A DNA stretch of 64,000 nt from CAZUHB01 sp964620445 (GTDB lineage: Bacteria; Planctomycetota; B15-G4; CAYZWU01), in contig CAZUHB010000011.1 of the NCBI GenBank assembly GCA_964620445.1, forward strand, positions 67,401 to 131,400, in the 5' to 3' direction. Positions 25,234 to 34,263 of the stretch are shown in pieces. The stretch's first letter is position 1, and every line of letters begins with the position of its first letter. Made by a program: the position numbers and the translations under genes. The notes beneath the pieces were generated by a model. That model saw only the letters and a list, made by a program, of their open reading frames with translations, was not told the DNA's origin and searched no databases.

Positions 25234-27686
25234 GCAAGCTTATCAACTTGCCACGCACCGTCGTCTGCGCGGTTTTTCTCCTGCACCTCACGTCGGCGCT
25301 CCCGGCGCAGGAGGGCGAGCTCGTCGTGGCGGTGGAGATCAACGGGACGGCACACGTGTCCGAGGAGCGCATCCGCAGCAACCTCAAAACGCGGGAGGGG
25401 ACGATCTTCTCGCTGGAGACCCTGTCCGAGGACATCAAGACCCTCTACGAGAACGAGGACTTTCGCATCCTCGCCGTGAAGCGCGACGTGATCGCCGTAC
25501 CCGGCGGGGTCAAGGTCGTTCTCTACGTGAAGCAGGACGATCGGATCACGGGCCATCGCTTTGTGGGCGTGGTCAGGGAGGACGTGGAGGATCTGACCAA
25601 GCTCCTCGGTCTGCGCGACGAGAGTGTGATATCGCCCTACAAGCTCGCCTCCTACGCGGACCGGTTGCGCGACTACTACCGCAACAAGGGCTATTATCTG
25701 GCCGAGGTCAACGTCTGGCTCGAGCCGGACGAGAGCGGGATGGAGGCCGTTTTCGAGGTCTTCGAGGGGGACAAGGTTACCGTCACCGAGATCACCTTCG
25801 TCGGGAACGAGAGCCTCGACGCGGGGACGCTCGAGAGTCAGATGGACCTCAGTACGCCCACCTTGTGGATCTTCACGACCAAGCTGAAGGCCGACGTGCT
25901 CCAGAAGGACATCGTCGCCCTCAACGAGTTCGCCCGGCGCGATGGATACCTCGACGCCCGCATCTCGCTCGAGGAAGTGCGCATCCTCGAGGACAGCGAC
26001 GAGGCGGAGATCATCATCCGCGTGCAGGAAGGGGAACGCTACGCCATCGGCGACATGACCGTCCGTTTCTGCAAGATCGAGAAAAACCGGCGGGTGCCGA
26101 TGGAGAGCATCGAGTTCTCCGCCGAAGAAATCCACGACATGATCGAGGTCGAGAGCGGGGATTATTTCCGGCAGGCGCGTATCGACAGGGACAAGGATAG
26201 GATCGAGAAATTCTACGGCGAACGCGGGTACATACGAGCCCGCGTGTTCGAGGTCGCCGAGCAATACTCCGAGGACGAGCCGGTGGTGCACCTCACCTTC
26301 TGGGTCCAGGAAGACCGCAAGAAGAAGGTGCGCGACGTGATCGTCCTGGGCAACAAGCTCACCAAGGACAAGGTGATCCGCAGAGAGGTGACCCTCAATC
26401 CGGGCGACATCTTCCGGCGGGACGAGATGAACTGGACCAAGAGCCAGCTCAATGCGCTTCAGTTCTTCGTCAACCGCCAGGGGCAGCCCCGCGTGCTGGC
26501 CATGAACCAGCGCACCGAGGATCCCGAGTACGAGGATTTCGTCATCGAGGTGGAGGAGGGAAAGACGGGATTCTTCTTCTTCACCCTCGGGGCGAGCACG
26601 GACGGCGGCTTGTTCGGCGGGGGGCGTATCGCCAAGCGCAACTTCGATCTCACCGATACGCCTTCGTCGCCCTGGGCGGGGCCGGTCGAGTTCTTCACCC
26701 ATGATGCGTTCCACGGCGGCGGGCAGACGCTCGAGTTGAGCGGTATGCCAGGTACGGTCTATTCGAGTTACGATCTCAATTTTCACGAGCCCTACTTTTT
26801 CGACACCCAGCCGAATCCGGTCAGCTTTTCTTTCAACCTCTATCACCGCGCCACCGACTACGACGAGTACGATGTCACGCGCACCGGCCTTGCGCCGGTC
26901 TTCGGCAAGCGTCTCAGCCGCGAGTGGAGCGTGAGCGTCGGCTTTCGCAACGAGCAGATCAAGATGCGCAACGTGAAGAACACCGCCCCGCTCGAAGCCA
27001 AGCAGCTCAGGGGCGCGACCGGCCGGCGATCGGTCGAGACATCGGTGCGCTACCACAAGGTGGATGATCCCTACGATCCGAAGAAGGGTTTCTCGAGCAG
27101 ACTCTCCCACGAGTACACGGGCGGCGTTCTCGGCAACGACCTGGAGATGAACCGCATCTACTCCAACTCGACCGTGCACGTGCCCCTCTTCGAGACTTCC
27201 ACGGGCAAAGTGCACAAGCTCATCTTCCGCGGCAACGTGGGGTGGGAGCGCGAGCAGGGCGACATGGACGATATCCCCATTTTCGAACGTTTCTTCCTGG
27301 GAGGATCGTCGGGCCGTTTTCCTGTCCGCGGTTTCAAGTGGCGCGAGGTGGGACCGCGCGTCGGGGACGATCCGGTCGGCGGAGAATTCGCCTATTCGAT
27401 GGCGGCCGAGTACATGGTGCCCCTCTACTCGCACTATGACCCCTACTATGACGTGGAAACGCCGATCTTCAGGGGAGTCGTCTTCCTCGACGCCGGCGGC
27501 ATCGCGTCCGACATCCACGCCAGCAAAGAGATCCGCCAGCTCCGGTCGAGTTACGGAGTCGGCCTCCGGATCACGCTTCCCGTTTTTCAGGGGCTTCCCA
27601 TCGCGCTCGACTACGGCATCCCCCTCAAAAAATACGAGGGCGACAAGCGCCGGTCGTTCAGCTTCAATATTCAGCACTGGTTCTGA
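25230..27686 (+). CDS. bamA: Outer membrane assembly factor BamA (Omp85)
   Basis: The 818-residue protein has a signal peptide (about 1-26). Five POTRA repeats follow, recognisable by recurring G-N/G-x-x-x-x-x-x-x-x-R and G-Y-x-x-A segments at roughly 30-430. The C-terminal 16-strand barrel contains the R-G-F motif of loop 6 (P-V-R-G-F-K-W) and ends in Phe. It inserts beta-barrel proteins into the outer membrane. The order bamA-skp-lpxD-lpxC/fabZ-lpxA is a conserved envelope-biogenesis cluster. The start overlaps the dnaB stop. Confidence 0.95.
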   Translation: MSKLINLPRTVVCAVFLLHLTSALPAQEGELVVAVEINGTAHVSEERIRSNLKTREGTIFSLETLSEDIKTLYENEDFRILAVKRDVIAVPGGVKVVLYVKQDDRITGHRFVGVVREDVEDLTKLLGLRDESVISPYKLASYADRLRDYYRNKGYYLAEVNVWLEPDESGMEAVFEVFEGDKVTVTEITFVGNESLDAGTLESQMDLSTPTLWIFTTKLKADVLQKDIVALNEFARRDGYLDARISLEEVRILEDSDEAEIIIRVQEGERYAIGDMTVRFCKIEKNRRVPMESIEFSAEEIHDMIEVESGDYFRQARIDRDKDRIEKFYGERGYIRARVFEVAEQYSEDEPVVHLTFWVQEDRKKKVRDVIVLGNKLTKDKVIRREVTLNPGDIFRRDEMNWTKSQLNALQFFVNRQGQPRVLAMNQRTEDPEYEDFVIEVEEGKTGFFFFTLGASTDGGLFGGGRIAKRNFDLTDTPSSPWAGPVEFFTHDAFHGGGQTLELSGMPGTVYSSYDLNFHEPYFFDTQPNPVSFSFNLYHRATDYDEYDVTRTGLAPVFGKRLSREWSVSVGFRNEQIKMRNVKNTAPLEAKQLRGATGRRSVETSVRYHKVDDPYDPKKGFSSRLSHEYTGGVLGNDLEMNRIYSNSTVHVPLFETSTGKVHKLIFRGNVGWEREQGDMDDIPIFERFFLGGSSGRFPVRGFKWREVGPRVGDDPVGGEFAYSMAAEYMVPLYSHYDPYYDVETPIFRGVVFLDAGGIASDIHASKEIRQLRSSYGVGLRITLPVFQGLPIALDYGIPLKKYEGDKRRSFSFNIQHWF

Positions 27687-27706
27687 TAACGAGATTGGAG
27701 ATAGAG

Positions 27707-28303
27707 ATGATACGTTTCTCAAAAGTATCGAGCGTACTTTTCATCTGCGCCGCTCTCCTCGCCGCAGGATTTGCAGGCGCGGGTTTCGGCCACCCTGCTC
27801 CGGCGCGCACCGGTCTCTCGGCAACGGTCGACTTCTCGCGCGTCCTCAGCGAGCATCAGGGCATGGACGCCATGCAGGCCGAACTGGAAACGATCGCTCG
27901 CGAGAGCCAGGACAAGCTCGACGGTATGCGCGAGGCGCTCGATCAGCTCCGGGGAGAGCTCATGGTCTATGCCAAGGGGAGCAAGGATGCCCTCAAGAAA
28001 GAGGCTGATCTCGAAAGAAAAAAGCTCGAGTTCGACATCGCTGGCCGCAATCTGCAGTTCGAGCTCGACAACCGGAAAGCCGAGATCCTCCAGGCCGCGT
28101 GCGGGGAGGTGGAAGAGGCCGTGGGCAAGTACTGCCGCGAGCACGGGATCGATATCGTCTTTGCCGCGCCTTACTCGGTGCGGAAGGTCAAGAGCAGCGA
28201 TCCCACGGATTTTCTCAAGTGGTTGAGTGAGGTCGACGTCGTCTGGGCCGATGACTCGCTTGACATAACGGACGCCATCATTACCATCGTAAACGGTTCA
28301 TAG
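27707..28303 (+). CDS. OmpH/Skp family periplasmic chaperone
   Basis: The 198-residue product has a signal peptide (to about residue 30) and the start of the family core (T-V-D-F-S-R-V-L-S-E-H-Q-G). A long charged coiled-coil of about 90 residues follows, then a short C-terminal alpha/beta end (D-I-V-F-A-A-P-Y-S-V). Skp holds unfolded outer-membrane proteins in the periplasm for BamA, encoded 20 nt upstream. The ATG at 27707 has TTGGAG 6 nt upstream. Confidence 0.88.
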   Translation: MIRFSKVSSVLFICAALLAAGFAGAGFGHPAPARTGLSATVDFSRVLSEHQGMDAMQAELETIARESQDKLDGMREALDQLRGELMVYAKGSKDALKKEADLERKKLEFDIAGRNLQFELDNRKAEILQAACGEVEEAVGKYCREHGIDIVFAAPYSVRKVKSSDPTDFLKWLSEVDVVWADDSLDITDAIITIVNGS

Positions 28304-28428
28304 CGACGGGCTTGGGCAAAGGCGAAGGGACACCGAATCGGACCGGCGCCTGAACGCGGATCGGCTCCGCGGCCGGAAGGGCACCTCGAAAGGCAAGTTG
28401 TTGCCCCGTCGATGTGGGAGCGCTGTTT

Positions 28429-29466
28429 TTGAAGAAGACACTGAACGAAATCGCCGCAATCGTCAACGGCTCGGTCGACGGAGACGGCAGCATCGTGGTC
28501 AACGGGCTGGCCGGGATCCGCGAGGCCGGGCCGGACACATTGTCGTTCATCTCCAATGAAAAGTACCTTCCCTTGCTCGAGGGCGCGCGTGCCGCGGCGC
28601 TGGTCGTGGCCCGGGACCTCGCGGTGAGCGGTTTCAGCCTCGTTCGGGTCGACGATCCCGCGCTCGCCTGGGACAGGCTGCTCGATCTGGTCAAGCCCCC
28701 CGCGATAGAGCTTCCCGAGGGGATCCACTCCACGGCGTTCGTGGCCGAGACGGCCACGCTGGGCAAGGATGTGAGGATCGCTCACAACGCGGTGGTCATG
28801 GACGGGGCCCGGATCGGCGACAAAACGGTGATCTTTCCCAACGTCTACGTGGGGCACGCAACGCGCATCGGCAGGGACTGCCTCGTCTATCCCAACGTGG
28901 TGATCCGGGAGCGCACCGAGATCCACGACCGCGTCGTGATCCAGCCGGGCGCAGTGATCGGCTCCGATGGATTCGGCTATCACGAATCGAAGGGCCGGAT
29001 CATCAAGCAAGAGCAGTACGGGATCGTCGTTCTCGAGGACGACGTGGAGATCGGCGCCAATGTGACCATCGACCGTGCGCGCCTTCACGAGACCCGTATC
29101 GGCCAGGGAACCAAGATCGACAATCTCGTTCAGATTGCCCACAATGTCCAGGTGGGACGGCATTCGATTCTGGTCAGCCAGGTCGGCGTGGCCGGGAGCA
29201 CCAGTCTCGGGCAGGGTGTGATCATGGCCGGACAGTCGGGCGCCGCGGGCCATATCACCATCGGCGACGGTGTGATCGTGGCCGCACGGGCGGGCGTGAC
29301 CAAGGATGTGGAACCGAAAGAAGTGGTTTACGGAAATCCCGCCGGCAAGCGGGTCGCCAAGCAGCGCGAGGTCATCGGTATTCGGAAGATACCCGCCCTG
29401 CTCGAAGCAGTGAGGACACTGAAGGAAAGGATTGCACGCCTTGAAGCGCAATCAGGGAACGATTAA
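28429..29466 (+). CDS. lpxD: UDP-3-O-acylglucosamine N-acyltransferase
   Basis: LpxD adds the second acyl chain to the lipid A precursor, on the 2-amino group. The 345-residue protein has the N-terminal uridine-binding domain (L-S-F-I-S-N-E-K-Y) and then a long left-handed beta-helix of hexapeptide repeats (about 100-310). The catalytic His lies in I-D-N-L-V-Q-I-A-H-N-V. The TTG at 28429 has GGGAG 8 nt upstream and gives the normal M-K-K-T-L start; a GTG at 28414 is the alternative. It overlaps the next gene slightly. Confidence 0.95.
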   Translation: MKKTLNEIAAIVNGSVDGDGSIVVNGLAGIREAGPDTLSFISNEKYLPLLEGARAAALVVARDLAVSGFSLVRVDDPALAWDRLLDLVKPPAIELPEGIHSTAFVAETATLGKDVRIAHNAVVMDGARIGDKTVIFPNVYVGHATRIGRDCLVYPNVVIRERTEIHDRVVIQPGAVIGSDGFGYHESKGRIIKQEQYGIVVLEDDVEIGANVTIDRARLHETRIGQGTKIDNLVQIAHNVQVGRHSILVSQVGVAGSTSLGQGVIMAGQSGAAGHITIGDGVIVAARAGVTKDVEPKEVVYGNPAGKRVAKQREVIGIRKIPALLEAVRTLKERIARLEAQSGND

Positions 29467-30745
29467 AGAAGTGGTCGAGATTTCCGGGGTGGGTCTCCAC
29501 ACCGGAAAGGAGATCAACATCCGGATCAAGCCTGCACCCCCGGACACGGGTGTCATCCTGATCCGGACCGATCTTCCCGATCAGCCGCAGATTCCGGCGC
29601 GCGTCGAGTATGCGGCCAACTACCTCAGGCGCACGTCGCTCAAGAACGGCGCCGCCGAGGTACACACGACCGAACACCTCTTCGCGGCACTCGTGGCGTT
29701 GAAGATCGACAACCTCGAGATCGAGATCGATTCGGAGGAAGTGCCCGGCCTCGACGGCAGCGCCATCTCCTTCTACGACCTGCTCAAGGACGCGGGCGTG
29801 GTGCAGCAGAAGGCGCAGAAGAAAAGCGTGACGATCACCTCGCCGATCGTGGTGAACAAGGAAGGGTGCACGATCACGGCCCTCCCCTCGTCCGAGGAAG
29901 CCCTCACGTTGAGCTACACCCTCGACTACAAGGAGAGGGGGCTCCCCTCGCAGTACTTCTCCTACCGTCTCGACGAGGAGACCTTCCGCCAGGAGGTCGC
30001 GCCGGCGCGCACCTTCTGCTTCGAGGAGGAGGCCGAGGAACTCCTCGCCTCCGGTCACGGCCAGGGCGCCACCTATGAGAACACGCTCGTGATCAAGGAC
30101 GGCGACGTCGTGGAGAACGAGGTCCGCTTCCCCGACGAGTTCGCGCGCCACAAGGTGCTCGACATGATCGGGGACCTCTTCCTGGTGAACGCCGACGTGT
30201 CGGGCCAGATCGTGGCGGTGAAGACCGGCCACGACGACAACGTCAACCTGGCGCGCAAGATCGTGGACGAGATCCAGATGCGCGAGGTGGCGGGCACGAT
30301 GACGACCGACACGGTGATGGATATCCAGGACGTGTTCAACCTGCTGCCTCACAGGTATCCGTTCCTGCTCATCGACCGGGTCATCGAGCTCGAGGGATAC
30401 CGGCGCGCCGTGGGAATCAAGAACGTCACCTTCAACGAGCCCTTCTTTCAAGGCCATTTTCCCGGGCAGCCGATCATGCCGGGCGTGCTCATTCTCGAGG
30501 CGATGGCCCAGCTCGCCGGCGTCGTTCTCCTGCGCCGCATGGAGAACACGGGCAAGCTGGCCGTGCTCTGGTCGATCGACAAGGTCAAGCTGCGCAAATC
30601 GGTCATTCCGGGCGATCAGCTCCGGATCGAGATCGAGGCCACCAAGGTCAAGGACCAGGTGGGGCGCGTGCAGGCCTGGGCCAAGGTGAACCAGAAAATG
30701 GTGGCCGAGGGCGTTCTGACCTTTACTCTTGTGGATGTTGCCTAG
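29441..30745 (+). CDS. lpxC: Bifunctional LpxC deacetylase / FabZ dehydratase fusion
   Basis: The 434-residue protein fuses two enzymes. Residues 1 to about 285 are LpxC, the zinc deacetylase that commits UDP-acyl-GlcNAc to lipid A: G-V-G-L-H-T-G, T-T-E-H-L-F-A-A-L (zinc His), R-T-F-C-F, and H-K-V-L-D-M-I-G-D-L (zinc His and Asp). From about 290 it is FabZ, the 3-hydroxyacyl-ACP dehydratase: L-L-P-H-R-Y-P-F-L-L-I-D-R-V (catalytic His) and G-H-F-P-G-Q-P-I-M-P-G-V-L-I-L-E-A-M. This fusion is known in Bacteroidetes and related groups. Start TTG at 29441 (TTG at 29432 is an alternative), inside the end of lpxD; lpxA begins immediately after the stop. Confidence 0.95.
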   Translation: MKRNQGTIKEVVEISGVGLHTGKEINIRIKPAPPDTGVILIRTDLPDQPQIPARVEYAANYLRRTSLKNGAAEVHTTEHLFAALVALKIDNLEIEIDSEEVPGLDGSAISFYDLLKDAGVVQQKAQKKSVTITSPIVVNKEGCTITALPSSEEALTLSYTLDYKERGLPSQYFSYRLDEETFRQEVAPARTFCFEEEAEELLASGHGQGATYENTLVIKDGDVVENEVRFPDEFARHKVLDMIGDLFLVNADVSGQIVAVKTGHDDNVNLARKIVDEIQMREVAGTMTTDTVMDIQDVFNLLPHRYPFLLIDRVIELEGYRRAVGIKNVTFNEPFFQGHFPGQPIMPGVLILEAMAQLAGVVLLRRMENTGKLAVLWSIDKVKLRKSVIPGDQLRIEIEATKVKDQVGRVQAWAKVNQKMVAEGVLTFTLVDVA

Positions 30746-31549
30746 ATGAGCGAAGGACTCGACATACACCCGACAGCAATCGTGCACCCCCGCGCCGAGC
30801 TGGCCAAGAACGTCCACGTCGGTCCCAACTGTGTGATCGAAAAAGGATGCGTCATCGGAGAGGGGACCGTTCTCATGCCGGGCGTGATCGTTCACGCCGA
30901 AACGATCCTGGGCCGAAACAACGTGGTCCACAGCTACGCCGTGCTCGGCGGCGCGCCGCAGGATCTGGGATACAAGGGCCAGCCCACGCGTTTGACCGTG
31001 GGAGACAACAACACGATCCGCGAGTACGTGACCCTCAACCGGGGAACGACCAAGGAGAGGGGCGAGACGATCATCGGCAGCCACAACCTCTTCATGGCGT
31101 GCAGCCACGTGGCCCATGATTGCATCCTGGGCGACAAGATCATCATGGCCAACAATGTCCTCCTCGCCGGACATGTGCGGGTGGGGGATTGCGCCAACAT
31201 CTCCGGCGCGGCAGCCGCCCAGCACTTCACCACGATCGGACGGTACGCCTATATCGGCGGCATGTCCAAGGTGAAGGTCGATGTTCCGCCCTACATGGTG
31301 TCCGACGGCGATCCGGCCCTGCCCCGCCGCTGCAACGAGGTGGGACTGAGGCGGCACGGTTTCGAAGAGGAGGTCATCAGCGCCCTGTCGGCAGCGTTCC
31401 GCGCGGTCTTCCGGTCGAAGGAACCGGTGTCCGAGGCGGTCGCCAATCTCGATCCTTCCGGGATCGAGGAGGTGGCCATCTTCAAGGACTTTTTGGAGCA
31501 GAAACTGCACGGTAAACATGGCCGTTACCTCGAGTCGCTGCGAGATTGA
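30746..31549 (+). CDS. lpxA: UDP-GlcNAc acyltransferase LpxA
   Basis: LpxA performs the first acylation in lipid A synthesis. The 267-residue protein is a hexapeptide beta-helix from I-H-P-T-A-I-V-H-P, with catalytic H in C-S-H-V-A-H-D-C and the G-G-M-S-K-V-K-V-D-V-P-P-Y segment. A helical C-terminal trimerisation tail follows. It abuts the lpxC-fabZ stop codon. The sugar-nucleotide oxidoreductase that follows hints that the acceptor could be a 3-amino sugar nucleotide, but this cannot be decided from sequence. Confidence 0.95.
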   Translation: MSEGLDIHPTAIVHPRAELAKNVHVGPNCVIEKGCVIGEGTVLMPGVIVHAETILGRNNVVHSYAVLGGAPQDLGYKGQPTRLTVGDNNTIREYVTLNRGTTKERGETIIGSHNLFMACSHVAHDCILGDKIIMANNVLLAGHVRVGDCANISGAAAAQHFTTIGRYAYIGGMSKVKVDVPPYMVSDGDPALPRRCNEVGLRRHGFEEEVISALSAAFRAVFRSKEPVSEAVANLDPSGIEEVAIFKDFLEQKLHGKHGRYLESLRD

Positions 31550-31585
31550 ATTCACGTAAGATAACTGTTTGGGAAGGAGCGCACC

Positions 31586-32590
31586 GTGGACAAGGAGCTC
31601 AAGGTTGCCGTGGTCGGAGTGGGATATCTCGGAAGGCACCATGCACGCATCTACAGCAAGATGGACGGGGTCGATCTCGTCGGCGTCGTGGACAGCGACG
31701 AACGGAACGCGGAGCGGATCGCCGACCAGTACGGAACGCGGCCCTACAAGGAGCTGTCCGAGCTCCCCGACGGCCTCGACGCGGTGAGCGTGGCCACACC
31801 CACGGTGACGCATTTCGAGATCGCAAAACATTTCGTGGAGAAGGGCGTCGCTGTTCTCGTGGAGAAGCCGATGACGAGCACTCTCGACGAGGCGCGCGCG
31901 CTCGACCGCATCGTGAAGGAGAGCGGCGTCGTTTTTCAGGTCGGCCACATCGAGCGGTTCAATCCCGCCATGGTGGCGATCAGGGACATGGAGATCGAGC
32001 CGCGATTCATCGAATCGCACCGGCTGGCGCCGTTCAAGTTCCGCGCCACCGACGTGGGCGTGATCATGGATCTCATGATCCACGACATCGATATCATTCT
32101 CGAGCTCTGCCCCGGGCCGATCCGCAGGATCGACGCGGTGGGCGGAACGATCCTCTCCCCGAGCGAGGACATCGCCAACGCCCGCATCGAATTCGAGTCG
32201 GGGTGCGTCGTCAACGTGACGGCGAGCCGCGTCTCATTCAAGAGTCTGAGGCGTACCCGAATATTCTCGAGCGATTGTTTCATCAGTCTCGACTATGAAA
32301 AGAAATACGCTCTTCTCGCCAAGAAGTCTCCCGATCTCGATATGAAGACGATCGACCTGGCAGGCATCGACGCGACCCGGCTCGACGATCTCAAGAAACT
32401 GCTCATGACCGACCTGATCAACGTGCAGGAGCTGAGGCTCGACGAATACGAACCGCTCGGGCGCGAGCTGGAATCGTTCATCGGAAGCGTGCGCACCCAG
32501 AGCGAGTCGGAGGTGCCGTCGACCCACGGCCTGCGCGCCATCGAGCTGGCCCAGCAGTTGCTCGTCGCGGTCCAGAATCACTCCTGGTAG
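31586..32590 (+). CDS. Gfo/Idh/MocA family oxidoreductase (lipid A cluster, GnnA-like)
   Basis: The 334-residue protein has an N-terminal NAD-binding fold (V-A-V-V-G-V-G-Y-L-G-R-H-H-A), the family's E-K-P motif (V-L-V-E-K-P-M) and V-G-H-I-E-R-F-N-P-A near residue 130. A C-terminal alpha/beta domain carries the M-I-H-D-I-D dyad. The GTG at 31586 has AAGGAG 7 nt upstream. Relatives found beside lpxA include GnnA, which oxidises the 3-hydroxyl of UDP-GlcNAc so that an aminotransferase (GnnB) can make a 3-amino sugar for amide-linked lipid A. No gnnB is adjacent, so that role is only suggested. Confidence 0.85.
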   Translation: MDKELKVAVVGVGYLGRHHARIYSKMDGVDLVGVVDSDERNAERIADQYGTRPYKELSELPDGLDAVSVATPTVTHFEIAKHFVEKGVAVLVEKPMTSTLDEARALDRIVKESGVVFQVGHIERFNPAMVAIRDMEIEPRFIESHRLAPFKFRATDVGVIMDLMIHDIDIILELCPGPIRRIDAVGGTILSPSEDIANARIEFESGCVVNVTASRVSFKSLRRTRIFSSDCFISLDYEKKYALLAKKSPDLDMKTIDLAGIDATRLDDLKKLLMTDLINVQELRLDEYEPLGRELESFIGSVRTQSESEVPSTHGLRAIELAQQLLVAVQNHSW

Positions 32591-32954
32591 GCCCCCGCTT
32601 TTCTTGCCGAATGGAGAGGTTGCGATGCTGGGCTGGAAAGGGGGCCCTTACCTCGCGCCACCGAGGGCGCGCTCACCAGGCGACCTCTCGGACCCTTCCC
32701 TTTCGGAGAAAGAACGAAGACGCGACTGCGGCGTGTGACGTGCTCGGAAGCTGAAAACATTCTGGATCGACTCGTTTCACACTTCACTAATCAGCGAGGT
32801 CACGTAGAGCGTGGTTCGAGACCACCTGTTCGCCCGCGCTCGGTGCGCAGATGACGAAGGCGGCTCGATCAGGACTCTTGAGCGTGGTTCGAATTCACGC
32901 GGCGGGCAAGAGAGGCCGACGCCGCAAAGACCGCGCACCTCCGTCTCTTAATTC
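32591..32954. other. Intergenic stretch with tRNA-like remnants
   Basis: Roughly 360 bases between two convergent genes, with no gene I can support. The right half contains two T-arm-like segments. The 13-mer GAGCGTGGTTCGA occurs at 32807-32819 and again 73 nt later at 32880-32892. The second is part of a perfect T-arm (CGTGG-TTCGAAT-TCACG), and GCCCGC about 45 nt upstream could pair with GCGGGC after it. No complete cloverleaf with a proper anticodon loop or CCA end could be drawn. Confidence 0.4.
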
Positions 32955-33911
32955 TTACTCGTCTTGGGGAAAAGAGGGCCCGTTCTCCTTGGTCCTGAGA
33001 GAGGGGAAGAGGAAGATGCGGTTTTTGCCGCGGCTCTTCGCCGCGAGCAATCCCAGATCGGCCCCCTTGAGGAACTCCTCCCACGTCATCGATCCATCCC
33101 CGCCGAAGGCGTTGATGCCGAGGCTCACGGTGAGGCGGGCCGAGTGCCCGTCCTTTTCGAACTTGTAGGAGTTGACGATCGACCGGATACGGTCGGCGAT
33201 GCGCACCGCCTCGTCGAGGTCGGTGTTGGGCAGAATGACGAGAAACTCATCCCCGCCGAGCCGTCCGGGGATATCGATCTTGCGGATGAGCGATTTCAAC
33301 TTTCGTCCGAAGGAGAGCAGAACGAAATCGCCGAAGGGGTGGCCCAGTGTGTCGTTGATCTGTTTGAACTCGTCGAAATCGAGCATGATGATCGAGAGAA
33401 CGAGTCTGTGCCTGTTCGAGCGATCGAACTCTTCCTGGAGCCGGGTGATGATGAAGCGGTCGTTGAAGAGCTCGGTCTTGAAATCGGTGATCGATTCTTC
33501 CTCGAGCCGCTTGAGTTTTGCCGTCATCTCGCGGAGTCTGCCCGCGCGCCGTGACAGGATTTCGATGCGCGAGAGGAGTTCGTCCGGATCTTGTCCCACG
33601 TAGAAGTCGTCGGCGCGGGAACAGATTCCGATCTCCTCCTCGGGATCGGTCATCTCGGGGATGGCGAGCAACAGGAGTTGGTGGCCCGTGATCACGTCGA
33701 GGATTCCCTCGATCTCGTAGGCCGGAATCGGGGAATCGGACGGTCTGATCACGATCAATTCGGGTGTCCGGCTCTCGATGAGCGTCAAGGTGTCCACGAT
33801 ATTTTCGGAAAGAAAGAGGGTATAATCGGCCTGGCCGAGGAGGTACTCCACGGGAGGCATGGTTCCGCCGCTATGATCGGCCAGTAGAATTGTTTTGCGC
33901 TTGTCAGTCAT
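32955..33911 (-). CDS. Diguanylate cyclase with degenerate receiver domain
   Basis: The 318-residue protein starts with a receiver-like domain (about 1-120, I-L-L-A-D-H-S). The usual phospho-acceptor segment reads L-I-V-I-R-P-S-D-S, so the Asp position looks lost. A short coiled coil leads to a GGDEF domain (about 142-305). The active loop G-G-D-E-F is intact at 219-223, with an inhibitory I-site R-x-x-D (210-213) exactly five residues upstream. It should therefore make c-di-GMP and be product-inhibited. The gene is monocistronic, divergent from rpsB across an AT-rich 350-bp gap. Confidence 0.92.
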   Translation of the reverse strand: MTDKRKTILLADHSGGTMPPVEYLLGQADYTLFLSENIVDTLTLIESRTPELIVIRPSDSPIPAYEIEGILDVITGHQLLLLAIPEMTDPEEEIGICSRADDFYVGQDPDELLSRIEILSRRAGRLREMTAKLKRLEEESITDFKTELFNDRFIITRLQEEFDRSNRHRLVLSIIMLDFDEFKQINDTLGHPFGDFVLLSFGRKLKSLIRKIDIPGRLGGDEFLVILPNTDLDEAVRIADRIRSIVNSYKFEKDGHSARLTVSLGINAFGGDGSMTWEEFLKGADLGLLAAKSRGKNRIFLFPSLRTKENGPSFPQDE

Positions 33912-34263
33912 AACAGACTGCTAATATAGAGGATAGGAAGAAATGGCCCTTTCCTCTTAAAACAACAAATCAACATACATTAATATACTTGCCATGAAAT
34001 TATATCCCCAATTCACGAGTTGGGCAAGCGATTGATTTACGTAATTATATATTTAGGGTGTCGGGAGGAATATCCACTGATTGATCGTGCCTATTCTCAT
34101 GTTTTTTATTGACAAGTCTCAACCTATTGATAATTTAGGACCCTTTAGGTTCAGCTCTCAAAAAACCGTTGACCGGACCGACGACCCTGGCGTGACAAGG
34201 AACCTCCCTTCTGCCCGGGTCTGATGGAACTTATTTCTATTTTATAAGTTAGGGGGGTGCCTC
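33912..34263. other. AT-rich divergent promoter region upstream of rpsB
   Basis: A markedly AT-rich 350-bp gap in otherwise GC-rich DNA, with no gene. A TTGACA at 34109-34114 is the best -35 candidate for rpsB, but the -10 region downstream (around TAATTT) is weak. TTAGGGGGGTG just before 34264 provides the ribosome site. I see no clear S2-type leader structure. Confidence 0.45.

Noticed and set aside
29372..32083. 903-codon leftward open frame opposite lpxC-fabZ and lpxA
   Set aside because: Shadow of strongly supported lipid A genes; low-complexity Asp/His/Arg-rich translation.
32831..32910. selC (tRNA-Sec) candidate
   Set aside because: A T-arm and partial acceptor pairing exist, but no anticodon loop with TCA in the right place, no long variable arm and no CCA end could be found.
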